A DNA stretch of 64,000 bases from Streptomyces sp. B93 (GTDB lineage Bacteria > Actinomycetota > Actinomycetes > Streptomycetales > Streptomycetaceae), in assembly GCF_018070565.1 (NCBI RefSeq), contig NZ_JAGPXL010000007.1:186001-250000 (forward strand), read 5' to 3'. A program made the position numbers and the translations under genes. Below the pieces are notes generated by a model. The model saw nothing but the letters and a program-made list of their open reading frames with translations. It had not been told where the DNA came from and made no database searches. The number at the start of each line of letters is the position of its first letter. Positions within the stretch are counted from its first letter, which is position 1. This document shows positions 36,279 through 44,800 of the stretch, piece by piece.

Positions 36279-36491
36279 CTACGGGGCGTTCCAGCTGGTC
36301 GGGACTCCGTAGTACGGTCTGCGCTCCGGGCGCCGCCAGGTGGGGCGCCGCTCCTTGGCGGCGGAACCGTTCACGGGCTCCGGGCGCTGCCGTAGTTGGG
36401 CGATCACGGCGACCAGCGCGGCCAGATCGTGTTCGCTGGGCTGGCCCCGCTCCACCTTGAAGAGCGCAGCGGGGCTGTTCGGTGCGCGCAT
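36279..36491 (-). CDS. accE: Orphan acyl-CoA carboxylase epsilon subunit
   Basis: A 70-residue protein with the pattern of actinobacterial acyl-CoA carboxylase epsilon subunits: 'FKVERGQPSEHDLAALVAVI' followed by a variable stretch and a Trp-rich, Pro/Arg-rich end ('RRPTWRRPERRPYYGVPTSW'). Epsilon subunits bridge the alpha and beta subunits and raise carboxylase activity. They are normally encoded beside a beta (accB/pccB) gene; none is here. The ATG at 36491 is spaced 7 bases from GGGAG; a GTG at 36494 is too close to it. It is followed after 16 bases by the GlxA-type gene. Short, so moderate confidence. Confidence 0.68.
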   Translation of the reverse strand: MRAPNSPAALFKVERGQPSEHDLAALVAVIAQLRQRPEPVNGSAAKERRPTWRRPERRPYYGVPTSWNAP

Positions 36492-36616
36492 CACGCGGCT
36501 CCCTCACTCCGTCGGGACTCGCACTGACGCTAGGGCCCGGAACCTGGCGGCGCCCTAGGGGCGTGGTGGAGCCGGGGTGGATGCCGGGGCCGCCACCGGG
36601 GCCGGTGGGCGGGGTG

Positions 36617-38221
36617 TCAGGTGCGCAGCCAGGCCGCGGTGTCGGGTGGCAGCAGTCCGTCGGCGTCGAGCGGGCCGCTGGTGAGGAGGGTTCGCCGGTG
36701 GGCGGGGAGGACGGTGGGGCGGTCGGAGAGGTTGACGACGCAGACCAGGCCGTCGCCGCGGGCGAAGGAGAGGACGCCGTCGTCGGCGGGGAGCCAGGTG
36801 AGGGGGCCGTCGCCGAAGCCCGTGCCGGAGCGGCGCAGTGCCAGGGCCTCCTGGTACAGGCCGAGCATGGAGTCCGGGTCGCCGCTCTGCCGGTCGACGG
36901 CGTACGTGCCCCAGTCGGCAGGCTGCGGCAGCCAGGGTTCGGCCGCCGTGGAGAAGCCGTGGGAGGGGCCGTCGGCGGTCCAGGGCAGGGGGACGCGGCA
37001 GCCGTCGCGGCCGGGGTCGGTGCCCCCGGAGCGGAAGTGCATGGGGTCCTCGATGCGGTCCAGCGGGATGTCGGCCTCGGGGAGGCCCAGTTCCTCGCCC
37101 TGGTAGAGGTAGACGGAGCCGGGCAGGGCGAGGGTGAGCAGGGCGGCGGCGCGGGCGCGGCGGGTGCCGAGGGTGAGGTCGGTGGGGGTGCCGAAGGCCT
37201 TGGTCGCGAAGTCGAAGGCGGTGTCGGCGCGGCCGTAGCGGGTGACGGTGCGGGTGACGTCGTGGTTGCAGAGCACCCAGGTGGCGGGGGCGCCGACGGG
37301 GGCGTGTTCGGCGAGGGTGGCGTCGATGGTGGCGCGCAGCCGGCCGGCCTCCCAGGGGCAGGTGAGGAAGTTGAAGTTGAAGGCGGTGTGGAGTTCGTCG
37401 GGGCGCAGGTAGCGGGCGAAGCGTTCGGCGTCCGGCAGCCAGACCTCGCCGACGAACATGGCGCCGTACTCGTCGGCGATGGAGCGCCAGGCGCGGTAGA
37501 TGTCGTGGAGTTCGTCCTGGTCGATGTAGGGGTGCGGGTCGACGCCCTCCTGGAAGTCGGCGAGCGCGGGGTCTTTGACGAGCAGGGCGGCGGAGTCGAT
37601 GCGGACGCCCGCGACGCCGCGTTCGAACCAGAAGCGCAGGATGTCCTCGTGTTCGCGGCGGACGGCGGGGTGCGCCCAGTTGAGGTCGGGCTGTTCGGGG
37701 GTGAACAGGTGCAGGTACCACTCGCCGTCGGGGACGCGGGTCCAGGTGCGGCCGGAGAACTGGGACGGCCAGTCGTTGGGCGGGAGTTCGCCGTGTGCGC
37801 CGCGGCCGGGGCGGAAGTGGAAGAGTTCGCGTTCGGGGCTGCCGGGGCCCGCGGCCAGTGCGGCGCGGAACCAGCGGTGCTGGTCGGAGACGTGGTTGGG
37901 GACGATGTCGACGATGACGCGCAGGCCGAGTCCGGCGGCTTCGGCGATGAGCTTCTCGGCCTCGGCGAGGGTGCCGAAGGCGGGGTCGATGGTGCGGTAG
38001 TCGGCGACGTCGTAGCCGCCGTCGACCATGGGTGAGGTGTACCAGGGGGTGAACCACACGGCGTCGACGCCGAGTTCCGCGAGGTAGGGCAGTCTCGCCC
38101 GGACCCCCGCGAGGTCCCCGGTGCCGTCGCCGTCGCCGTCGGCGAAGCTGCGGGGGTACACCTGGTAGATGACGGCGTCGCGCCACCAGTCGTCGGTGCG
38201 GGGCGAGTGCGGGGCTGCCAC
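36617..38221 (-). CDS. Cytoplasmic GH13 alpha-glucosidase
   Basis: A 534-residue GH13 enzyme without signal peptide, of the oligo-1,6-glucosidase/alpha-glucosidase type. Conserved regions: 'YQVYPRSFADGDGDGTGDLA', region I DIVPNHVSD, region II GVRIDSAALL (nucleophile Asp), region III FVGEVWLP (acid/base) and region IV CNHDVTR. It ends the importer operon, so it should hydrolyse the imported oligosaccharide. With two GH87 enzymes upstream this is most simply nigero-oligosaccharides from alpha-1,3-glucan (inference); maltose or isomaltose are alternatives. It starts with GTG at 38221 behind AAAGGA. Confidence 0.9.
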   Translation of the reverse strand: MAAPHSPRTDDWWRDAVIYQVYPRSFADGDGDGTGDLAGVRARLPYLAELGVDAVWFTPWYTSPMVDGGYDVADYRTIDPAFGTLAEAEKLIAEAAGLGLRVIVDIVPNHVSDQHRWFRAALAAGPGSPERELFHFRPGRGAHGELPPNDWPSQFSGRTWTRVPDGEWYLHLFTPEQPDLNWAHPAVRREHEDILRFWFERGVAGVRIDSAALLVKDPALADFQEGVDPHPYIDQDELHDIYRAWRSIADEYGAMFVGEVWLPDAERFARYLRPDELHTAFNFNFLTCPWEAGRLRATIDATLAEHAPVGAPATWVLCNHDVTRTVTRYGRADTAFDFATKAFGTPTDLTLGTRRARAAALLTLALPGSVYLYQGEELGLPEADIPLDRIEDPMHFRSGGTDPGRDGCRVPLPWTADGPSHGFSTAAEPWLPQPADWGTYAVDRQSGDPDSMLGLYQEALALRRSGTGFGDGPLTWLPADDGVLSFARGDGLVCVVNLSDRPTVLPAHRRTLLTSGPLDADGLLPPDTAAWLRT

Positions 38222-38330
38222 GTGTCGGTCCTTTCGGGCAGGTGGGTCTTCGCCGCCGGTCCGCGGGGCTGCGGGGCTTGGCACGGACCGGCGGCGAAGG
38301 CTGGGGTGGACTGGAGGGGAGGCCGGGCGG

Positions 38331-39206
38331 TCAGCCCTTGAGGCCGCCCGCGGTGAGGCCGCTCATGATGTTCCGCTGGAAGATCAGGAAGATGAGCAGC
38401 GTCGGGATCGAGGCGATCGTCAGCGCGGCGATCAGGACGTTCACGGGGACGCCGTTGGAGAGCGAGTAGATGCCCACGTTGAGGGTCTGTCTGGCCGGGT
38501 CGGGCAGGGTGAGCATGGGCCAGAGGAAGTCCTTCCAGACGCCGACGACCGCGAAGATCGACACCACGCCGAGGATGGGCCGGGAGACCGGCAGCACGAT
38601 CGACCACAGGATACGCAGCGGGGAGGCGCCGTCCATGGCGGCGGCGTCCAGGAGTTCCTTGGGGATGGAGTCGAAGAACCGCTTCAGCAGGAAGATGTTG
38701 AAGGCGTTGGTGACGGACGGCAGCCAGATCACCCAGGGGGTGTTGAGGAGGTTGCGTTCCACGATCGGCACGTCGAGCACGGTCAGGTACTGCGGTACGA
38801 CGAGCACGGTCGCCGGGATCATCAGCGTGGCGAGCATCATGCCGAGGATGGCCTTGCCGAGGACGGGACGCAGCCGGGACAGCGAGTAGGCGGCGGCGAC
38901 GTCCAGGACGAGTTGGAAGGCGAGCGCGCCGAGGGCGTAGTAGAGGGTGTTGAACAGCAGGCCCGCCAGGTCCATGACCTCCCAGGCGCGGCTGTAGTTC
39001 TCCGGGGTGAAGGAGCCGGGGACGAGGGTCGGCGGGGTCTGGACGACCTCCTGGGCGTCCTTGAAGCCGCTGCTGATCAGCCAGTACAGCGGGCCGAGGA
39101 AGACCAGGGTGAACCCGCCGACCACCACCGCGAAGACGATCCAGTAGAGCAGCCTGACGCGGGGCCGGGCGAGTTGGGCCGGTGAGATGAGTGTGCGTGT
39201 GGACAT
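38331..39206 (-). CDS. Sugar ABC transporter permease (MalG-type)
   Basis: A 291-residue permease with six predicted membrane segments. The EAA loop is 'KELLDAAAMDGASPLRILWS', and the C-terminal 'IMSGLTAGGLKG' is characteristic. It lies between its partner permease (16 bases upstream) and the alpha-glucosidase gene (109 bases downstream). As in the other importer of this window, there is no ATPase gene in the operon, and use of a shared MsiK-type ATPase is likely. Confidence 0.9.
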   Translation of the reverse strand: MSTRTLISPAQLARPRVRLLYWIVFAVVVGGFTLVFLGPLYWLISSGFKDAQEVVQTPPTLVPGSFTPENYSRAWEVMDLAGLLFNTLYYALGALAFQLVLDVAAAYSLSRLRPVLGKAILGMMLATLMIPATVLVVPQYLTVLDVPIVERNLLNTPWVIWLPSVTNAFNIFLLKRFFDSIPKELLDAAAMDGASPLRILWSIVLPVSRPILGVVSIFAVVGVWKDFLWPMLTLPDPARQTLNVGIYSLSNGVPVNVLIAALTIASIPTLLIFLIFQRNIMSGLTAGGLKG

Positions 39207-39222
39207 GCCGGTCTCCCTCGCG

Positions 39223-40182
39223 TCAGGCGTCCTCGGTGCGGCTGAGCTTCACGTACGCCGCCGAGAAACCGGCGAGCAGGACGAGCAGGAGCAGACCGAG
39301 CGCCGCCGCGGCACCGTAGTTGTTGAAGTTGAAGGCGTACTGGTAGATGAGGTAGACGACGGTGGTGGTGGAGCCCTCGGGTCCGGCGCCGCCGGTGAGC
39401 AGGAACGGCTCGACGAAGACCTGCATGGTCGCGATGATCTGCATCAGCAGCATCAGGGACAGGATCAGGCGGGTCTGCGGGATGGTGACGTGCCAGATCT
39501 TGCGGAAGAGTCCGGCGCCGTCGAGTTCGGCGGCCTCGTACAGTTCGCCGGGGATGCCCTGGAGCGCGGCGAGGTAGATGAGGGCGGCGCCGCCCATGTT
39601 CATCCAGGTCGAGGCGATGACGACGGAGAGCATGGACAGGTCGGGGTCCTGGAGCCACTGCTGTTCGGGCAGGTGGAGGATGCCGAGGAGTTCGTTGAGG
39701 AGGCCGTAGCCGGGGTCGTAGAGGTACTTGAACAGCAGCACCGAGGCGACCGGCGGGAGCATCACGGGCAGGTAGACCAGCAGGCGGAGGTAGCCCTGGC
39801 CGTGGTGGAACTCGTTGATGACGATGGCGACGGCGAACGGGACGACGAAGCCGAGGAGCAGCGCGAGCACGGTGAACAGCAGGGTGTTGCGCCAGGCCTG
39901 CCAGAACGCCGGGTCGTTGAAGACGGTGGTGAGGTTGTCCAGGCCGACCCAGGTGGTCTCGCCGTTCTCGGTCTTCTGGAAGGCCAGGAAGAACTCCCTG
40001 ACCATCGGGTACCAGGAGAACACCGCGAAGCAGACGACCGCGCCGATGAGGAAGCCGTGGGCGGTGAGGTTGCGCCGCAGGCTCTTGGCGAACCGGCCGC
40101 CGGGCGGCGGCGGGGGCGCCTTGCGCGGCGGGGTGTGGCGGGCCGGGTCCGCCGTGCTCGGGGTGAGGCTGGGGGCCGACAT
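39223..40182 (-). CDS. Sugar ABC transporter permease (MalF-type)
   Basis: A 319-residue permease with a proline-rich cytoplasmic N-terminus (to about residue 35), then six membrane helices beginning 'LTAHGFLIGAVVCFAVFSWY'. The EAA loop reads 'GELYEAAELDGAGLFRKIWH'. It pairs with the MalG-type protein encoded downstream. It starts with ATG at 40182 behind AAGGAGC. A hairpin separates it from the binding-protein gene. Confidence 0.9.
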   Translation of the reverse strand: MSAPSLTPSTADPARHTPPRKAPPPPPGGRFAKSLRRNLTAHGFLIGAVVCFAVFSWYPMVREFFLAFQKTENGETTWVGLDNLTTVFNDPAFWQAWRNTLLFTVLALLLGFVVPFAVAIVINEFHHGQGYLRLLVYLPVMLPPVASVLLFKYLYDPGYGLLNELLGILHLPEQQWLQDPDLSMLSVVIASTWMNMGGAALIYLAALQGIPGELYEAAELDGAGLFRKIWHVTIPQTRLILSLMLLMQIIATMQVFVEPFLLTGGAGPEGSTTTVVYLIYQYAFNFNNYGAAAALGLLLLVLLAGFSAAYVKLSRTEDA

Positions 40183-40228
40183 CGTCGCTCCTTGAGTTTC
40201 CGTTCCGCTCGGTCGTGGCGGTGGGCCC

Positions 40229-40261
40229 GGCGGGGGCGGGCCGCTGGGCGCCGCCCCCGCC
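40229..40261 (-). terminator. Intercistronic hairpin between binding protein and permease genes
   Basis: Perfect 11-bp inverted repeat, GGCGGGGGCGG (40229-40239) against CCGCCCCCGCC (40251-40261), loop 11, between the binding-protein stop (40271) and the permease start (40182). It is positionally equivalent to the hairpin in the ceb-type operon and likely gives higher expression of the binding protein. Confidence 0.7.
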
Positions 40262-40270
40262 GCGGGTGCC

Positions 40271-41686
40271 TCACTGGTTGGCGAGGACCTGGTTGACCTG
40301 TGCCTCGGCCGTGTCGAGGAGCTTGTCGACGTCGGCGTCCTCGTTGGTGAGGATGCCGGACATCACGTTGTCGAGGACCTTGTAGATCTCCTGGGCCTTC
40401 GGCGGCTCGGCCTTGCCCGGGACGGGGTTGTCCATGAACGTCTGGAAGTTGGCGACGGGCATGGTGGCGTGCTCCACGCGGGCGGCGTCGTCCTTCTCCT
40501 TGGACTCGCCGAGCCAGAAGTTGGGCTGGGGTACGCCGACGGGGAGCTTGTCGGCCTTGGTGCGGGCCCAGTCGAACTGGCCCTTGCCGACGGTGAGGTT
40601 CTTGAAGTTCAGCCAGGCGACGGCGGCCTTGATCTTGTCGGGCGATATGCCCTTCTTGATCATGTAGTTGTTGCCGCCCGCGAGGGTGGCCTGTCCGCCG
40701 GGGATCGGGCCCATGCCGAAGTTCTCGTACTCGGCGCCGAGTTGCTGGACCATGTAGGCGATGTCGTCGGGGGCGGCGAGGAACATGCCGAGCTTGTCGG
40801 TGGCGATCTGCTTCTGGAGGTCGCCCCACTTCAGCAGCTGGGTCTTGCCCATGCTGTCGTCCTCCCAGCGCATGGCGTGGAGGTTCTCGGCGACCCGGCG
40901 GCCGGTCTCGTCGTTGAACGCGGCCTTGGTGCCGCCGGCGTCCACGATGTCGCCGCCGAGGCTGTACATGTGCGCGGTGAAGTGCCAGCCGCCGGTGTTG
41001 GCGGCGCTGTACTCGCCGAACCCGGCGATGCCGTCGCCGAGGCCGGCGATCTTCTTGGCGGCGGCACGGACCTCCTCCCAGGTGCGCGGCGGGGCGTCGG
41101 GGTCGAGCCCGGCCTTCTCGAACAGCCCCCGGTTGATCAGCAGGCCCATGGTGTAGTTGCTGGTGGGCAGGCCGTACAGCTTGCCGTCCTGCTTGAGCGA
41201 GCCGAGGACGTTCGGGTCGATGTCCTTCAGCAGCGGGACGGTCTTGTCGTTGACGTAGGCGGTGATGTCTTCGGCACCGTCGTGGTCGAGGACCTGCGGC
41301 AGGTCGGTGAAGTAGGTGTAGAACACGTCGGGCTGGGACTTGGCCTTCAGCATCGCGGTGAAGCGCGGGGGTTCCAGGCACTGGCCGGGGGTGGAGCGGC
41401 CCTCGATGGTGACGTTCGGGTAGGTCTTGTTGAACTCGGCGACGTCTTCCTTCCACTCCTTCAGCTCGGCCGCCTTCGCCGCGGGCGGCATGCAGTCGAT
41501 GGTGATCGTGACCTTGGTCTTGGGGTCCAGCGGCGCGGCCGGGTCGGAGTTGCCGCCCCCTTCGTCACCGCCGCCCCCGTTGTCGCTGCTGCTCGTGCCG
41601 CAGGCGGCGAGCGCGGTCAGCGTGAGCGCGGAGAGGAGGGCGACCGCGCTGGCGCGGCGGGAACGGCGGAACCGGGCACTTCTCAT
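40271..41686 (-). CDS. Sugar-binding lipoprotein of ABC importer
   Basis: A 471-residue family 1 extracellular solute-binding protein. The signal peptide (RRSRRASAVALLSALTLTAL) ends in the lipobox LAAC at about residue 29, followed by a Ser/Gly/Asp-rich spacer and the mature domain ('TKVTITIDCMPPAAKAAELK', 'DEDADVDKLLDTAEAQVNQV' at the end). It starts at ATG 41686 behind AAGGGGTCC; the longer frame to 41758 is unsupported. It is the first gene of the importer/alpha-glucosidase operon and is preceded by candidate LacI-type sites. The ligand is probably the product of the GH87 enzymes encoded upstream. Confidence 0.9.
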   Translation of the reverse strand: MRSARFRRSRRASAVALLSALTLTALAACGTSSSDNGGGGDEGGGNSDPAAPLDPKTKVTITIDCMPPAAKAAELKEWKEDVAEFNKTYPNVTIEGRSTPGQCLEPPRFTAMLKAKSQPDVFYTYFTDLPQVLDHDGAEDITAYVNDKTVPLLKDIDPNVLGSLKQDGKLYGLPTSNYTMGLLINRGLFEKAGLDPDAPPRTWEEVRAAAKKIAGLGDGIAGFGEYSAANTGGWHFTAHMYSLGGDIVDAGGTKAAFNDETGRRVAENLHAMRWEDDSMGKTQLLKWGDLQKQIATDKLGMFLAAPDDIAYMVQQLGAEYENFGMGPIPGGQATLAGGNNYMIKKGISPDKIKAAVAWLNFKNLTVGKGQFDWARTKADKLPVGVPQPNFWLGESKEKDDAARVEHATMPVANFQTFMDNPVPGKAEPPKAQEIYKVLDNVMSGILTNEDADVDKLLDTAEAQVNQVLANQ

Positions 41687-41775
41687 GGCTGGACCCCTTC
41701 GGGCATGAACGTGGAGGTCGCCCCACCGCCGGTGCGTTGTGGGGCGCCGCACACTCAACCACCGACGACAAGCGA

Positions 41776-41815
41776 GCGCAAGATATCGCGCAGACTCTGT
41801 AATTGATTGACAGAG
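41776..41815. promoter_or_regulatory. Candidate operator region of the importer operon
   Basis: Two elements lie 90-130 bases before the binding-protein ATG. GCGCAAGA-TATC-GCGCA (41776-41792) repeats the GCGCAAGA-CTA-GCGCA found at the start of the LacI gene (50860). CTCTGT-N9-ACAGAG (41795-41815) is a perfect 6-bp inverted repeat; its spacer contains AATTGATTGA, nearly identical to AATTGAGTGA upstream of the second GH87 gene (49700). These are the best candidates for shared control of the locus. Confidence 0.5.
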
Positions 41816-41826
41816 GGAAGAGAAAA

Positions 41827-41863
41827 GGCCGGTGCGGACTGTCGAGCGCAGCCCGTACCGGCC
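41827..41863 (-). terminator. Rho-independent terminator of the first GH87 gene
   Basis: GGCCGGTGCGG (41827-41837) pairs with CCGTACCGGCC (41853-41863), 11 bp with one G-U pair. Read on the minus strand, the hairpin comes 20 bases after the GH87 stop codon and runs into CCTTTTCTC, a T-rich tract. It separates the glucanase transcript from the importer operon. Confidence 0.75.
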
Positions 41864-41882
41864 TCACCGGAGCACTGCCGGT

Positions 41883-44800
41883 CTACGGGTTGATATTGAT
41901 CTTGAAAGTGGAGGTGGTGTTGCGGACGTCCACGGCGTTGCCGCTCATCTCCAGCCCGTTGAACGTCACTTCACCCACGGCGGGTCCCTGTCCCTCCTCC
42001 GGCATCTCGTTGGCCCACAGGCCGAAGCCCGACTTGGCGTCGAAGGCGTCCCCGCTCTTGCGGGCGCCGGTGATGGAGATGTCCGTGAACACGGTGTCCT
42101 TGATCGGGTTCACGGGCTGGCCGCCCACGTACTGGGTCTGGAACATCACCCCGCTGTAGGTGGGGTCGACGATGTCCACATGGTTCACCCGGATGCCCTG
42201 GAACACCTTCGAGGCGGAGAACAGCCAGATGCCCGGGAAGGTCTGCGCACCCCAGAAATGCCCGCCCGCGCGGACGACGGAGATGTTCTCGAACGTCGTC
42301 GGACCGGTCCCGAAGCCGTTCATCGGGTAGCCGAAGTCCAGGGAGGAGATGGTGATCCCGGAGTAGACGAGGGTGTCCGCGACATGGATGTTGCGGAAGG
42401 TGTTGTCGTAGCCGCCGTAGACGGCGACCCCCGCGGCCCGCCAGGTCAGGGTGCTGGTCAGGTTCTCGTAGACGTTGTTCTTCATGTCGGCGCCGCCCGC
42501 GTCGATCGCCGAGAACAGCGCGAAGCTGTCGTCACCGGTGGCGCGCGCGTCGTTGTTGGACACGAGGTTGTCCGTGGAGCCGTTCGTCATGTTGATGCCG
42601 TCGGCGAACATGTTCCGGATGCGGGAGTTCCTGATCGTGATCCGGTCGGTGTTGGCGCCCCAGTACAGGCAGACCATGTGCTCGTTCCAGATGTCGTCGA
42701 TGACGATGTCCGAGACATTGGAGAAGTCGAACACCTTGCCCGGTCCGTCGATGCGCGAGGTGTAGTTGCCGAAGTAGGCGAAGCCCTTGAACAGCGAGCC
42801 CTTGGCACTCGCCTCGGCGCGGAAGCCGATGTCGGTGTTGTCCTGCGTCGAGGGCGCGTGGAACCTGGTGTACCAGGGCCCCGCGCCGACCACCTTGACG
42901 GCCTTGCCGTACACCTGGAACTTGCTGGACGTCTGGTAGTCGCCGGGCGGCAGATAGACGCCGACGAGCGTGCCGGTGGTGTCCATCCGCACCCGGTCCA
43001 GGGCGTCCTGCACCGCCTGGTGGGTGAAGCCGTTCGGGACGGTGTACGTCGCCGGGTCGGGGTTGGCGACCGGCGCGGCCTGCTCCAGGTTGATGAAGTC
43101 GATCGCGTAGGTGGTGGAGTTGGCGGCGTCCTTCTGCAAGCGGATCCTGCTGCCCGCCGGGACGGTCTCCCCCAGCATCAGATGGGCCTCGTCATAGATG
43201 TGCCGCGGGGCACCGGAGCCCGGTGAGTTGCCGGGTGACGCCTCGGCGCCGTACAGCCAGGCGTACTTCGAGGTGAGCGGCAGCGCCTTCTTGAAGACCC
43301 CGTCGACATAGACGTTGATCGTGGAGTCGATGCCCCCGCCGCCCGGCGCGTCCGGGATGGAGAAGCGGGTGACCAGGGTGTTGGTCGCGGCGCGGGTGGT
43401 GAACTCGACGTACTCCCCCGTCGCGTCCAGGCTGACCGCCCGGCGCCCGGAAGCCTCGCCCGCGATGTCGCCGATGGTCCGGTTGGGCCCGGCGACGGTG
43501 GCGCCGCCGCCGACGGTGGCGTCCTCGGCCTCGTACATGTCGTACGGCATGTTCGCGCCGCGGCCGACGAACAGCGGCTGGGTGGAGGTGTTGTTCTCCC
43601 TCTTCACCGGCACCTCGTTGGCGTCGGGGGCGACCACCACCTTGACGGTGTACGAGCCGTTGGCGGCCGTCCAGGGGCCGAGGCCGACGTCGGCCGACGC
43701 CCCGGCGGCGAGGCTGCCGGAGTGCTCGCCGGTCAGGGTCCGTACGACGGCTCCCTTGGAGTCGGTGAGGGTGAGGGTGACACCGTGGGCACCCGGCGCG
43801 GTGGCCCGCGTGCCCTGGTTCCTCAGCCGCACCCTGAAGGTGACGGCGTCCCCGGCGGCCGGGCTGGACGGCGCGGTGGTCACCGCGGCGGCCACCAGGT
43901 CCGAGCTGTCGACGGGCTTGACGACCAGCGGGGCCGCCCGGGTGAAGGTGTTGTTGGACTCGTTCTGCTCGGTGACCGTCCCACCGTCGTCGGCGACGGC
44001 GCTGAGCTGGTACGAGCCCGCCTCGCGTTGGCCTATGGAAGCCGTGACGGTGGTCTGCGCACCGGCCGCGAGGGCGCCGGCCTGCGCGGTGGCGACCTTG
44101 GTGCCGCCCAGCCGGATCGCCGTGCCGCTCGCCGGGGCGGCGGCGCTGCCGCTGTTGCGGACGGTGGCCGACACGGTGATCGTGTCCGACTCCACCGGTT
44201 CGGCGGGCGACACGCTCAGCCCGGTGACCTCCAGGTCCGGGTTGGGCGCCGGGACCCCGATCACCTGGAACTCGGCGAGCTGCCCGGCCGGGGCGCCCGA
44301 GTTGGCCGTGAACCTCAGCCGCACGTCGGCGACTCGCCCGGAGACCGGCACGGTGACGCTGTTGCCGTCGGCCGGGTCGAACCGGTAGCTCTTCGCCGCG
44401 ACCAGGGAGGTGAAGCCCTGGGTGTCCTGCTCACGGCCCAGGACCTCGATGGTCTGGTTCCGGGCCGACCAGGCGGCGTCCGGGTTCAGTTTCAGCACCA
44501 GCCGGTCGAGGTCGGCGTTGGCGCCCAGCCCGACGGTGAGGGTGTTCGGGTAGCTGCCGCCCGCGCCCTCCCAGTACGTGGCGAGGTCGTTGTCGTTGGC
44601 GTTGCGCGCCACGTAGGTGTGGACCACGGACGAGGCGCTGACCGGCTTGCCGACGGCGAGGTCGGAGCCGCCGCCGCTGCCGTTGCGGGTCACGCTGTTG
44701 CTCGGCGGCGACTCGTTGCCCGCCGCGTCCTTGGCCCGCACCTGGTAGGTGACCGTGCTGGTCGCGGGCTGGGTGTCGGTGTAGGTGGTGACATCGCCGC

